In this document: one piece after another, positions 52,401-64,000 of the stretch
How positions within the stretch are numbered: position 1 is the first letter of the stretch
Layout of the letters: the number at the start of each line of letters is the position of its first letter
Origin: Warburgia ugandensis
Lineage: Eukaryota > Streptophyta > Magnoliopsida > Canellales > Canellaceae
NCBI GenBank assembly: GCA_035236585.1
Contig: CP141135.1
Span: forward strand, 6,358,001 to 6,422,000
Direction: 5' to 3'
Length of the DNA stretch: 64,000 nucleotides
Made by a program: the position numbers and the translations under genes
The notes under the pieces: generated by a model
The model's database searches: none
Seen by the model: only the letters and a program-made list of their open reading frames with translations
What the model was told of the DNA's origin: nothing

Positions 52401-53200
52401 AGTACGGATCATAATGTGTGGGTCCAAGTGAAGCTTCCATGCGCTTTTTGGCACTCTCGATCAATGATCGAAGTATTGATCTTCTGATCGGATGGTTAAG
52501 ATTATTTCATGCTGTCTGTCATTTGGTATCATTGTCATATCCTGGGGCTCCTAGCATCATAATGCGTAGGCCCAAGTGAAGCTTCCGTGCACTTTCATCG
52601 TGTTAAGACTTCCATGAAGAAAGTGGTTTTGCAATGATCTCAACTTGAAATCACTGATCCAAAGGTCAGAATGTTCAAGTACATCTATTCTTGCTGAAGG
52701 TAGCATCGATCATCTACATAAATGTCCTATCATGATGAGCAAAGATCGAAATTCTGATCTGTCGATCCGATGGTCAAAAATGTTCGAATATAGTCTACTT
52801 TCAGAATCATCTGTCAGATCATAGGGCATGAAAGAAGGATAAGGATCATTCTAACATCATAACAGTTGGACCCAAACGAAGCGTACATGCTCTTTTTCGC
52901 GTGGGAAGGTTTTCTCACGAAAGTGGTTGAGCACTGATCTGATGAATTCGAGCTCTCCGATCCAAAGGTCAGATGTTCAAGTAGAGCTATTTCACCTTAT
53001 GTCATCTTCCAATTAGTGGGTCCAGGATTGAGTATGCGAATGATTCTAACATCATCTGGGTGGGCCCAAGTCAAGTTTGTCATGGTTTCTCAGCATGTTA
53101 AGGGCCTCTCAAAGCAATCATTCCTTGCTTTTCACCAAAAAGCCACTTTGAGCGCTAAACCTCCCACACGCAATTCTTTTAGACTTTTAAAACAATGGGC
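52400..53200. repeat. Degenerate long tandem repeats
   Basis: The phrase (T/G)GG(T/C)CCAAGTGAAGCTTCCATGC-like recurs near 52,423, 52,570, 52,869 and 53,063. It is accompanied by CATCATAATG before it and GATCCAAAGGTCAGA(A)TGTTCAAGTA after it. Spacing is irregular (about 150-300 bp) and copies are diverged. No coding potential is evident. Confidence 0.7.
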
Positions 53201-53600
53201 CCGATAGGTATAGATTCTGTTTATACTAGCTTCTTAATGCGATATAATTGATTCGCATGCTAAATTAACCTAAAATTTTACATGTATTTTCCTTATTCTT
53301 TTGTAAAAATGTGTGTATTATACATATTTGGGGCCACTTATTCCTTCTGACTTGAGCCAATTATTTATAGTAGCCCCATCATGGCCAATTTGGTAGAGAA
53401 AATATTTTTTGGTCAAAGTCTTAATCAAGTGATCAAGTTCCTCTAAAAACAAAAAGAAAAAAGAAGTGGTCAAGATGATCTCTGATGTATATAAGTTATT
53501 CATTTGTGGGCGCGATCGGATCTCGAACATCACCGTGATGAGATTGGAATTATGTTAAATTAGCTGATCTCACAGTGCCAAAAATCTAATTTTATACTGT

Positions 53601-53702
53601 GTACTATTGACTCTTGTGATCCACCCTTTCCGAAACCTCACATATACAGACCTTCCCAAACCTCACATGTACAGAAGCTTGGTGCACCGGACTGCTCTTT
53701 TT
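53601..53702 (+). mobile_element. Au-type SINE, 3' part with internal duplication
   Basis: TGTGTACTATTGACTCTTGTG, then CCAAACCTCACATGTACAG, which is repeated (CCGAAACCTCACATATACAG just before). It ends GGTGCACCGGACTGCTCTTTT. The short internal duplication is unusual for the family. Confidence 0.75.
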
Positions 53703-56198
53703 AGAGCTCTAATCGAGATCACGTTTCATGTAGTCTACACTGCTTTACGTGTACGTTTATTTACATACATGCTAGCATATTACTGACGCAGGCTTTCTTA
53801 CTGGTTAACGTGGGGGACCTTGGACTTTAGAGAAAGTGGAAATGATTACGAGCTTGGGATCGACATGGAGTGGGGAAGTGATAACGTCTGTGCCATACGA
53901 CTGCTTTATTTGGACTAATTAGCTGTTAAAGACTGTCTGCAGCTGTTGGAAAGCTATCAACTTTCAATTAGAAAGGTGTTTTCGTAAGGTAAGGAGTGCC
54001 GTTATCAAACACTAGAGGGTCGAATATCGTTTTCCAATAAAATGATGCTAGTCATGGAAACCATGATTGGTCGTTCATCTTATGTTACACCCACTTGACC
54101 ATTGCTTTCGAATCCACAAAGTGAGATGGTCTTAGCCGTTGGATCAGTAGACTTTAATCAGTGTTAGGATGGCCTTGAGTGGGAGATTTTTGGTACAATG
54201 CCCCATATCTGGTGGGTTCCAGCATAACCGTGGTTTTAATCTGTAGGCGTCTGGGCCCACATGTAGTTAAATCTGGACCCCGAATTATTTTTCCTTTACC
54301 AATTTCCCCACTGACATCTCTGATCGGTGTACCTGTGCAGATGAGTCCATTTATTGCATAAGCTATTTGACCAATTTACCATCCGTCCAAAATGAAGGCA
54401 GAGCGTCCAAAGAAAGGGGTGCGAATATCAATTAAATATATGACCAAGCAAAATTGCGGGGTACCAAAGTTCTTGTATGTGTGATTATCAAGGGGCTACA
54501 AGGAGATGTGCCTCATCCAAAGAATGAGCCCCACCACAATGTGTGAACGTGGGACTGGCACTTTTACGGCGGCCCCACTCTAAAAATCACATCTCCAACC
54601 TACCTAAAATAAAAGTCCCATCTCCAAATCTGTTCTCCATCTAACCATTTGAAGGGTCAAGATCCAAACTTGTTCATCAACTATCACAACTCTACGGTGG
54701 GATTGTGCACGATTTGATGTCACAAGAATCATAGCATTCAACCAACTCACCCGGTTGTTATGATTAAGTAATGACTTTGTACTATGGGAAATGTGGTTGT
54801 TTTGTGGGACCTCACTAAATCATGTCTGATCTCAATCTCCACCGTACATGTGAAGATCGAGCCCAAACTCGGATCTGCCGGTTTTCTCATTGACTCTTAT
54901 CATAACACTTTGTGGCACCGGAGATGTCCCTCGTAATTTAAAATGACCTCCAGAGGCTTCGTAATCTTAATTAGTGGCTAGATCTTGTTTTCGTTCCAGT
55001 TGAAGTGTTGGGACCACTCTGTGGATAATGATGGGAGGGACCATCCTTTTGAAGCAATTTGATAAACACTAGACCGTTCGATGTCAACTTGCTTCAAAAT
55101 CACTGTACCAGATCATTGACGAATGTAAGAATTTATTCCTCCTTGTCCCATCTCTATTTCAGGATAGACCTAATTAACAAAAATGGGGACCATTATCTCG
55201 CAATGCCCCAGCAGAACTGTATCAATCGGATAATCCTAATCGCCCAAACGAAGTTAATAGAGAAAATTCAGCGTAGTAAATCAATCATGATCGTCACCAA
55301 TCTCTCCTGGCGAACATCTATCTGTGGTACTATGCAGTTTGGGTTTTTAAATCATGATCATTGGATTTTTTTACTGAAAAAACTGATAGCTAGAAGTATC
55401 CAATGGGCATGGATTTTTGCAGGTATCCAAAATATGAGAGAGCAAATAAGATGAATGGGTCAGATCATCTAAAGGTAGGGCCTAGCTAGCTTGAGTCTGT
55501 TAGATTTTCCTCTAGTTACTGCCTTCTTTGTTCGATAGAATTGTACGATTCTAGAGAAATTATACCCATTCTTGCCGAACAGTAAGGATACAGGGGAGCT
55601 CATACAAAATGGGTGTTTTATAGTTGTATTTGATGTTACATATTAAAACTTCTCTTCTTTTGAAAGTCCTATAATTTTTTCAAAATAAACTCAAAAAGAT
55701 ATAATCGATCGACATTTTTTTTTTAAATGGCGAATAATCAATCAATAAATTGATGGGCTGCAAATTTAATGATCTGAAAGGAGCCCACTGAGCGTACGTT
55801 CAAGATCCTACAATTTGAATGTCAATACATGAGTTCCCCTCAATACTGTATGGATAAAGTGCACCCTGTAAAGGAAAATGGTACCTGATCTTTCTTGCTT
55901 TGTAATAAGCCCTTTACAATGCAGCATACATGTTCCACTGCAGATGTGATCAAAGCCATTGATTTGGTGGGCCACAGCATCATTTAATAAAAGCACAAAA
56001 GATGAACTGAAAATAAATGGGTATTCCAATTCTCAGTTGGCAAACAATCCTCTTCATGCAACCTCCCTTGACCATGTGCAAAGGAGTCTGGCAGGCTCTT
56101 GGAAGGACTGAAAGTGACCATGTGTTGGCAACGGGGTTACACTTTCTGATCTACCTGACCCATTAGGACCTAGAAGAAGAAGCTAGACTTTCGAGCTA
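53703..56198. other. Intergenic, no recognised gene
   Basis: No conserved coding sequence. The longest open frame (55,059-55,454, plus) has no recognisable domain. A T-run near 55,710-55,722 could be the poly(A) end of the minus-strand L1, but this is speculative. Confidence 0.4.
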
Positions 56199-56770
56199 TC
56201 AATTTACTACCCAGAGATGTTGTTTAGGTGACTGAATCCGTGCATTGGAGTGAGAAAGATTGATGTTGATCTGATCCAAGATTGTAGTAGCTACAAACTC
56301 CCCTTCAGAATTTCTTTTAATGGCACTGGCACCAGCTTGCCTGGGATTATCAAGAGAAGATCCGTCTAAGCAAATCTGATTACATCTTTTGGGTGGAGGA
56401 CCAGAAGAGAGAAATTTAGTTTGAATAATATTCTTCTCCTGCCATTCCTTAAATAGAGGCAACTGCTCAATAAATTAGAGAGGGCTACGTTTAAGGGACT
56501 TCAAAAGTCTAGCTTTCCAAGCAATGATCTTCTCTTTCCAATCTTCTTTTAATAATCTTATTTATGTTTGACCAAATGAGAACCACCCAACAAAAACAAG
56601 CAATTATATTAAACAAGGAAGTCTAATTTTAACTCCATTGCTGCCACTCCCAAGCCAGGATAAAGGAGGAGGGTTTTGGGTCAGGTTCCAACCAAGAATT
56701 AAAATCCATGGCAAATCCCAAGCATGAATCGATTTTTTACATTCCCCAGGGATAGGGTGTTTTCCATAAG
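56199..56770 (-). mobile_element. L1-type LINE, 3' part with RNase H domain
   Basis: The minus strand carries FKEWQEKNIIQTKF and then the RNase H entry motif ICLDGSSLDNPRQAGASAIK, typical of plant L1 ORF2 ends. The frame stops after LWVVN. Upstream parts of the same element lie at 59,642-60,368 and beyond, cut off by an inserted RTE. Confidence 0.8.
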
Positions 56771-59641
56771 TGATGCTCTGCATCAAATCTTTGATGCAGT
56801 GGAAAATGAACTAGGGCTCCTAAGGCATTCTCCCAAAAGCAATGCAATGCATCAAATCCCAGGTGCAATGGAAAATAAGTAAGGGCTACTAGAGCATTCC
56901 ATTGGAAGTGATGTGCTGCATTAGAACCCAGGTGCAGTAGAAAGTTTGCATAGGTTCCACCATCATTGGAGAAGTGAGTGGTTAAATAGGCAAAGTCAAG
57001 AGCACAAGATTCTTATTGCTATATGAAATCTAGGTACATTGACATGTAAGAGTCCAAAGTTAGTAGATACTATGATGAAAGTTAACATTGCTTGTATTCA
57101 AGAAACCAAGAAGAAATGTTCTAAAACTAGAGAAATATATGGGTATAAGCTCTGGCATGTTAAAAAGAAAAATAATATAAATGGAGTAGGGATATTGGAA
57201 GATAAAAAATTAAATGATAAATTTATAAACATTAAAAAAAACCAAGGATAGTATTATATTAATAAAACTTCTTCTAAGAAAAAAAACATAATTATTATAA
57301 GTACATTCGCACCACAAAAGACAGTTTTGGAAAGATATGGAGGAATTAATATAAACATTCTCAACATATAGGACATTTAAAAGAATATTTTAATAGTCAT
57401 GTAGGAAAAGAAAATGAAGGATATTATAGGATATTGTATTGGAGAAAGAGATAAGATGAGAAAGCTATACTTGATTTTGCCTTAGCATATAACCTAGTTA
57501 TAGCGAACACATACTTTGAGAAGAGAGATGAACACTTAGTAACCTTTAAAAGTAGACCATATGAAAGCCAAATAGAAGTTTTTCTACTTAGGAATACCAA
57601 AAGATCAATGTATAATGACTAAAAGGTAGTACTTGGTGAGAGTAAAACCTTACAACATAGACTAATGATTATGGATATTTACATTGAAGTATGGGAGAAA
57701 GAAAATGCACTAAAAAGATGTCCATAAACGAAGTAGTAGAACTTAAAAGGAGAGAAGATAGCATCATTTACATACAAGTTGATAGCAAAATGAAATTTGA
57801 ACAATAAAATAGAAGTAAACAAAGTGGCAAAAGACATCTAGGAGTATCTAAAGGTAAAAGGCAACCAACAAAGGAAACTTGGTAGTGGAGTAAAAAAGTG
57901 TAAAAAGTTATTAAAGAGAAATGTGTGTGTTTTAAAGCATGACGGAGGATTAAAAATAACAAAAACTTTGAGCAATATAAGAATGTTAAAGAGAGTTGCT
58001 AATCGAGTAGTAAGTGAGGCTAAACTCTAGGTATATGATAATCTTTATAATAGATTAGGATCAAGGGAAGGTGAGAAAGATGTATTTAAACTCAAAAAAG
58101 TAAAGAAAAAAAGAGTAAGGACTTAGACCACATTAAGTATATTAGAAGTGATGATCAAATAGTACTACTCAAATATGACGTGATAAAAAATAAAATAAAA
58201 AAGATGACAAAGTCACTTTCAAAAATTGCTAAATGACAATTACCATGAGAATATGGGGATTGAAAGTACTATAAATCCAAAAAATGGTGGACATTATTAA
58301 TATGATCATAAGATTAGAATACTTGAAGTGAAAGTGCATTGAAAAAGATAAAATTAGGTAAGGCCTTGGGGCCCAATAGTATACTAATAGAGTTTTGAAA
58401 AGAGTTCTATTTTACCAATTTATAAGAATAAAGGAGACATAAAGTTGCACTAGTTATTGCAGGATCAAACTAATAAGCCATACCATGAAACTTTTTGAAA
58501 GAGTGATTGAAAAGAGACTACCAAATAAAACGAGTGTGTTGAATATCTAGTTTGGTTTTATACCCTAGAGGTCCACCATGAAAGCTATTTTCCTGATTAG
58601 ACAATTAGTAGATAAATATAAGGAGATGATGAAGGACCTCTACATGGTCTTTCTTGACTTAGAAAAAGACTATGATAAGGTCTTTAGAGATTTAATATGA
58701 TGGGTGTTGGGTGAGAAGGGGGTTTCACAGGGGTATGTAGATATAATTAAGGATGTATATGAGGAAGTGGTAACAAACATTAAGACTACTAACAGTGAGA
58801 CTAGTAATTTTTTCATCACTATAGGATTGCATCAAAGATCGGCATTGAGCCCATACCTTTTCACGTTGGTTATAAATGAGTTAACAAAACATTTGTATAA
58901 GAAGATTTTATGGTGTATGTTATTTGCATATGATATAGTTTTGATTGATAAGACAAGGAGGCCATAAACACAAAGCTAGAGTTATGAGAGATGCATTAGA
59001 ATATAAATAATGTAAAATTAGCTAAACTAAGACAAAGTATGTAAAATGCAATTTTAGCAAGGAGACAAGTAGGATTAGAGCACCGGCAAAGATCGATAAC
59101 TAAGAAGTCTCCCTAAAAGAACACTTCTAATAATTGGGATCGATAATTAATGAGAGCAGAGAGATTGAGAGGGAGGATATGCAGAAAATCCAAGTAGGTT
59201 GAAACAAATAGAGATGTGCCTCTAGAGTGTTGGGTAGTAAGAAACAACATGTACATAGGATGAACATCGTTGAAATGTGGATGTTGAGATAGATGAGTAG
59301 CAAGATAAGAAATGATAGAATTAGAAATGAAAATACCAGAGGAAATTTAAGAGTAGCACTAATAAGTAATAAAATGAGGGAGATTAGACATAGATGGTTT
59401 GGACATCTTTAATGGAGATAAAAAATGATACTTCTTAGGAGTAAGGCAATCCAAGTCGAAAGTAGCAAAAGGCCAAGAGAAATGCCCATAAGAAAATGGA
59501 TAGAAGTGGTGAGAAAAGATTTAAAAACATTGGGACTAAATGAAGCCATGACACTTAATTGAGGGGAATGGAGGAACATGATTCATGTGATCAAACCCCA
59601 ATCGGGTAAGGTCTTGATGATGATGATGATGATGATGATGA
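56771..59641 (+). mobile_element. RTE-type LINE, nearly full length but decayed
   Basis: From 5' to 3': three ~60-bp tandem repeats (56,771-56,960), an AP-endonuclease-like start (KSPKLVDTMMKVNIACIQET at about 57,045), and reverse transcriptase pieces. These include MVFLDLEKDYDK near 58,650 and GLHQRSALSPYLFTLVINEL then MLFAYDIVLIDKT (58,825-58,960). The FADD-type catalytic motif reads FAYD here. The terminal RLRWFGH-like region follows at about 59,385, and the end is (GAT)n. Many stops and indels make it inactive. It sits inside the minus-strand L1. Boundaries are approximate. Confidence 0.85.
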
Positions 59642-60368
59642 CTGAGCCAATATGTGATGGCTTCTTGATTATTGGAAACCTGGATGTTGGATAGCTGAAA
59701 GCTAGAATAAACAATTTCCCAAAAAGGTCAAACCTTTTCACAAGAAACAAATAGATGAATGGTTGTTTCATCCTCCCCACATGGAGCAAACCTTGGACCT
59801 TAGTAGCCATTTGTGATTATCTTTGGTTGGTAACTTGTTATGAGCCAGCTACCACAATAAAAATTTCTTTCTTGGGAGTACATTTTCTGACCAAATCTTC
59901 TTTCATAAACTTTTCAGGGTCAGTGATAATCCTCCTAGGAAGCTTCATTTAATCTGATAGGATCTCTCAAGCCTAAACCACACCCCCCACCCCCCATGAA
60001 GTTTACTCAAGCAAACTTTATTCCAGTTTACCCAATGAGTTCTCCTCCCACCTCTTCCATGCTAGAATTTCATAGAAATGAACTTTCTCTTAACGTCATT
60101 TAAGGCATTCATTAGCACTACATGAGCAGAAAAGGAGTAATTACTCATCCCTGCAGCAAAAGAAGTGATGAAGCTTTGTCTTCTAGCTTTAAAAAGCACA
60201 GCTTTTTTCCAGGAAGAAAGTTTCTTGGCCATCCTATTCTTAATAAACTAAAAGGTCTCATTAGGCAAGCTATTATCTGAAATAGGAAAACCAAGATAGG
60301 AGGAACTTGAAATTTTGATTCCATCTACACTAAAACATCTCTAAGAAGTTTCCAAGTTACAGAATTAT
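59642..60368 (-). mobile_element. L1-type LINE, C-terminal part of reverse transcriptase region
   Basis: Minus-strand frames read MAKKLSSWKKAVLFKARRQS, then HWVNWNKVCLSKLHGGWGV, the region just after the L1 reverse transcriptase core. The YADD-containing core appears deleted at about 60,325-60,340, since KAYN-like sequence is followed almost directly by ISSSSYLGFPIS. Confidence 0.75.
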
Positions 60369-60394
60369 TGTAATAACCCAAAATATTAAGAATT

Positions 60395-60395
60395 T

Positions 60396-60432
<37 letters not shown>
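60395..60432. repeat. (AAT)n microsatellite in the LTR
   Basis: About 12 TAA/ATA units near the left end of the solo LTR. Confidence 0.9.
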
Positions 60433-60490
60433 GGATGGGTAAATTTGTAAATATATATGAGCCTATAGGGCATAGGACCCACAATGAGGC

Positions 60491-60498
60491 TATAAAAG
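60491..60498 (+). promoter_or_regulatory. LTR TATA box
   Basis: TATAAAAG followed by GCATGCCC and a pyrimidine/purine mix. It is the probable core promoter of the former Ty3 element and marks the U3-R junction just downstream. Confidence 0.6.
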
Positions 60499-63287
60499 CA
60501 TGCCCTGTCTTGTGTGCAATCAAACCGATCACTTCTGACTCCGGGTTGGCGATACAAGGCAGCGACGAGGAACTCCTCGAGCAGGCGCACACAGTGGCGA
60601 TCTAACCACGGTAGGCCACCCTCCACCATTTCTGTGTTTTCCTATAGTTTCTGCTATTTTTAAAGCCGGAAAACGGTGTGGATTGCCATTTTCCAGTGAA
60701 CAAGTAGGCAGTAGTGTTTTTGTTGAAGTAAACTGATAAAACGGCATTAGATTGCGATATGAACCGTCCATCAAAGGCATTGTAACATGAAGAACAATCT
60801 CATGAATTTTCATGGTGGTCGGACGGCTAGATGTGTCAGAAAACTCATAAAACAGTAGATGAAAAAATTTTAAGGACGTAACAAAAATCGTGTAAAAACA
60901 CTAGATAATAGCATAAATGGTTGAAAATGAGCTTATAAATGGAATCTACGCGAAAAACTAAATGAAACGGTGCAAAAATCGCACCATTTGGACACCTGTG
61001 CATGGCTGGAGGCGACCGGAGTCCAGTCGTCTTCTCCGGCTACGGCGACCCGCCGCGACACGTGTCACCCCCTGTCGCACGCCACATAGGCGCCACGCAC
61101 ACGACGGCACGAGCACGACACGTGACACCACGCGCGTAGCACCCGCACGGCACGCGCCCACACAGGCGACACATGGCGCCATGCACCACGCGCCATGCGG
61201 ATGGCAGCGCACTAAAGCACCGACAAAATGCGCACGAAAATCGAGCATGAGTGCATGCGCACCAGCCCACATGTGCGCACACAAAAATGGTGCACGCGCA
61301 CGCAAGAATGTGGTACACGCGCATGCGTGCCTCACAAAAAACGACGCACAGCGCGTCTATGCACGCGCCAGCACGAAGACAGGCGTCTACTTGTCCAGCG
61401 AGTCTGTGGACGCGCTCGCACGTGTGACGCACGAGTTTTGGGATTTTTTCGGTCTTTTGACCGTTCATTTATAAAAACTTGATTTTTAGGAGCTACAGAG
61501 GTCCAAATCGCGATCCGAAAGAGGCGTTGCGACCGTATCGACAGCGCGGACCTAGATTTGACTTGAAAAGTTAGATATAAATTCCTTTTTAAGAGTTAAA
61601 CCACAGAATGTTATTAGATAGTCTCAATCAGGCTAATCAATGGATGATCAGGCTTTAGATATTGATGGTATACATCAAATGTGAGATAATCTAGGAGATT
61701 AGAGGGTTAAACAGTATTGAATTGCCAAATGATGGAAGATTTATGATGTAACAAGTACGTCAGAGTGGGCAACATGATATTTTCACGCGCTTGATTTGAG
61801 CACTGCATTTACTGAGGTAGGTGATTCTATTCAATTATTTCATAATTTCAATAACCATGAATGGATTTTAAAGCTTTGAGACATGTGTTTTACATCTTCT
61901 CATGTACATAATTAGATCCCTATTTTCGTGTTATAGCATGACTTTTCTATTTGGAAATGACAATGTTTGTCGGGTTTTAATTGTGTTATTGAGATTATTT
62001 ATAACGTATTTACAAGGTTTATAAGATTTATACCTTGCCGATGATTTATGACGGGTGCTTTCACCCGGTGGGTACTATGCTAGGAGGGTTGTAGGGTTGG
62101 CCACCCGCCCTCTGATTTTGTGATGATGATAGACACCACCCTAGAGTGATACAGGGCCAGGTACGTAGGGTTGGTATCATGGGTAGTCCCCTCTACAGGT
62201 CCGTTCCTTCCCATGGGGACGGAGAAAGTCTCTCGTTTGGTGTCGACGTGGAGCGGCAGTGGTTTAGACCCTGATGGGGTTGCCACTGCAGCATAGTAAC
62301 CCATATAGTTGTGCATGTTTATATGATGTTATATGTATGGTGAACCGGGGTAAGTCGGGCCTAGGCCGTGAGAGACTCCGGGGGGCTGATGCTGACTGCA
62401 CAGGAGGGAACAAAGTTAGTATGGGTACACATCAACAGTGATTGAGTATATTGGAGGAATTTTGGTATAGTTTTGATACAGTGTTTTAATATCAATGATA
62501 GCATGCATATTATTCCGTGGGTATATATACTAGTATGGTTTCGATGTACTTGCCTTGTATTTTGATCATGCCTTGCATGCTATACTGAATTTAACTCGGC
62601 ATCTGATTTGTGAAAGTTGTAATTGCAAGCATTTCAGTTATTCGACATGTTTTGAGTATGCTTCCTTCATGAGAATTATATTGTAAATTTTGTTAAACTT
62701 TATTTGAGTGTAATCACCTACACAAGCATAGCTTGCTGAGGCATTGCCTTGTTTTGCAATGCCTCAGATTTGGAACGCGATAACAATAAGGGAAAGCAAG
62801 CAAAGTAGCGGGGATCTGGAAGGAGACTTGAAGACATTCCATTTTATTTTCTCCTTCGGACATATATTAGAGTATGTCACTTGGATTAGACTTTTGAGAC
62901 TTTCTTAGATGTGGATACATATTATAGATTGGACTCATATTATGTTATGGAGGATTCTTAAAGTTTAGATGGAAATATTGTGATAATTATGGATGGAACC
63001 TGGTGATGTTCGAATTGATTTATTATCATCTTGAATTAGCTCGTGTATTTATCGTGGTTTTTAATCGAGCATGCTCAGAGTATCAATGTTTTAATGTTGT
63101 TTATGATCACAGTTTTGAATGTAGTTGACCCCCGATATTTACGCTTTCAAGCAATTCTTTTTAAAGCTGCGCTAAAAGTTCTATAATATAAAATTTTAAT
63201 TTTTAGGGATCCCATCTATTTTCTTAAAACGAATTGTTATTTTTATATTAATGAGGAAAAAGTTTTGATAAAACCCAAGGTGTCACA

Positions 63288-63511
63288 ATTATAAGCTTTA
63301 TAAATGTCTAATTCGAGCATAAGATTTTAGATTTGACTCCTCTTTCTAAATGATGCAAGGAATTCAAGCGCAACAAGTTAGTTTTCTAGGATGACTCTAC
63401 GAGGAACAAAAGCATTCTGTTCATCACTCTCTAAATCCCCTTTGACAAGCTTTAATCTATTAACAATGACCTTGCAAAGAATTTTATTACATAACTGGTT
63501 GGTCTCTACCT
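63288..63511 (-). mobile_element. L1-type LINE reverse transcriptase fragment
   Basis: The minus strand reads NKILCKVIVNRLKLVKGDLE, then DEQNAFVPRRVILEN and LELDIYKAY. These equal the conserved L1 blocks for VNRLKP, NQSAFVPGR and LDMSKAYDR. The solo LTR inserted right after KAY. Confidence 0.85.
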
Positions 63512-63691
63512 AAAGGGGAGCCTTGGCGCAAGGATAAAGTTGCCATCGTGTGACCGTGAGGTCACAGGTTTGAGGCATGAAAACAGCCTCTTACAAAAAT
63601 GCAAGATAAGGATGCGTACTATAAACCCTTGTGGTCCCCCCTTCCCTAGACCCCATATATGCGTGAGCTTTGTGCACCGGTCTACCCTTTT
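63512..63691 (+). mobile_element. Au-type SINE, full length, 19-bp TSD
   Basis: 180 bp: GAGCCTTGGCGCAAGGATAA, box B GGTCACAGGTTTGAGGC and GTGCACCGGTCTACCCTTTT. AACTGGTTGGTCTCTACCT flanks it at 63,493-63,511 and 63,692-63,710. It interrupts the L1 between its PKKHN and PTSY-like residues. Confidence 0.97.
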
Positions 63692-63710
63692 AACTGGTTG
63701 GTCTCTACCT

Positions 63711-64000
63711 GAGATGAGATTGTGTTTCTTAGGAATCATGGCCCCTGTTGGATGAGTCCTTCACAAACTTGAATACTTCTTGGCTTATTCTATGCCACGA
63801 CTCTTGAAAGAAGGAAGCTGAGATTCTATCTGGACCACAGGCCTTGTAAGGATTAAGAGAGAAAATTGCTTCCCCACATTCATCCATACTAAACTGTTTT
63901 GTTGGTAGGGATATTTGACTCTCATTAATTCTCTTCTTAATAAAGGAAACAGATGAGAAGGGATCATCACTGCCTTCCTTGGAGAACAAATTTGAAAAAG
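63711..64000 (-). mobile_element. L1-type LINE, start of reverse transcriptase, runs off the window
   Basis: The minus strand encodes EAIFSLNPYKACGPDRISAS, then FFQESWHRISQEVFKFV and MIPKKHNLISGRDQP, the entry of the L1 reverse transcriptase (classic xAVFxLNPxKAPGPDGF and IPK blocks). The element continues beyond 64,000. Confidence 0.9.

Larger units (their letters stand above)
60369..63287 (+). mobile_element. Solo LTR (Tekay/Del-like Ty3 type), 2.92 kb
   Basis: Starts TGTAATAACCC and ends GGTGTCACA, with the 5-bp target duplication ATTAT on each side (60,364-60,368 and 63,288-63,292). The 2,919-bp length and termini fit Tekay/Del-type chromovirus LTRs. It contains a TATA box (60,491-60,498), an (AAT)n tract, a CpG-rich block (about 61,000-61,480) and a second GC-richer block (62,040-62,400). 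No internal gag-pol is present, so it is a solo LTR left by recombination. Orientation is inferred from the TATA box. Confidence 0.88.

Noticed and set aside
55059..55454. 131-codon plus-strand ORF
   Set aside because: No domain, repeat or signal recognised; isolated in intergenic DNA, so it is probably chance.
60962..61474. 170-codon plus-strand ORF (and 125/142-codon minus ORFs)
   Set aside because: It lies inside the solo LTR, in a CpG-rich block where stop codons are rare by composition. All three frames give low-complexity Arg/Ala/His/Cys-rich products.

Overview
This window looks like nuclear DNA of a flowering plant. The evidence is AT-rich, TE-filled intergenic space, a plant-type intron-rich gene with GT-AG junctions, plant Au-type tRNA-derived SINEs, plant RTE and L1 LINEs, and a fragment that reads like the plastid gene ycf2. 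The very long introns suggest a large-genome, probably woody, early-diverging angiosperm such as a magnoliid. That is inference; I cannot name the species.

The one clear intact protein gene is a Niemann-Pick C1 (NPC1) sterol transporter homologue on the minus strand. Its coding span runs from about 49,423 (ATG) to 10,822 (stop). I resolved 39 coding exons by reading splice junctions and keeping the frame. They total 3,858 nt, or 1,285 codons plus stop. Exons 3-39 are well supported; exons 1-2 are inferred from phase. Introns make up about 90% of the 38.6 kb and hold SINEs, RTE tails, an L1 fragment, a MITE, a large palindrome and microsatellites.

Region by region. 1-3.8 kb: AT-rich repeats and a possible LTR end. 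3.81-4.48 kb: MULE-like inverted-repeat element with a GC-richer centre. 5.74-7.41 kb: four ~420-bp tandem units, each carrying the same Au SINE with the same target-site duplication. 7.9-8.97 kb: decayed Myb/SANT-like (LIMYB/Harbinger-type) pseudogene, cut by another SINE. 9.1-10.8 kb: no recognisable gene. 10.8-49.4 kb: NPC1. 49.5 kb: NPC1 promoter with a TATA box. 50.0-51.7 kb: SINEs, one split by a ycf2-like plastid fragment (NUPT). 52.3-53.1 kb: degenerate long tandem repeats. 53.2-56.1 kb: little recognisable. 56.2-64 kb: nested retroelement cluster. There a minus-strand L1 has been interrupted by a plus-strand RTE LINE, by a 2.9-kb solo LTR flanked by ATTAT, and by an Au SINE with a 19-bp duplication.

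Only NPC1 is likely to make a host protein here. The rest is mobile-element debris that records a readable order of insertions.
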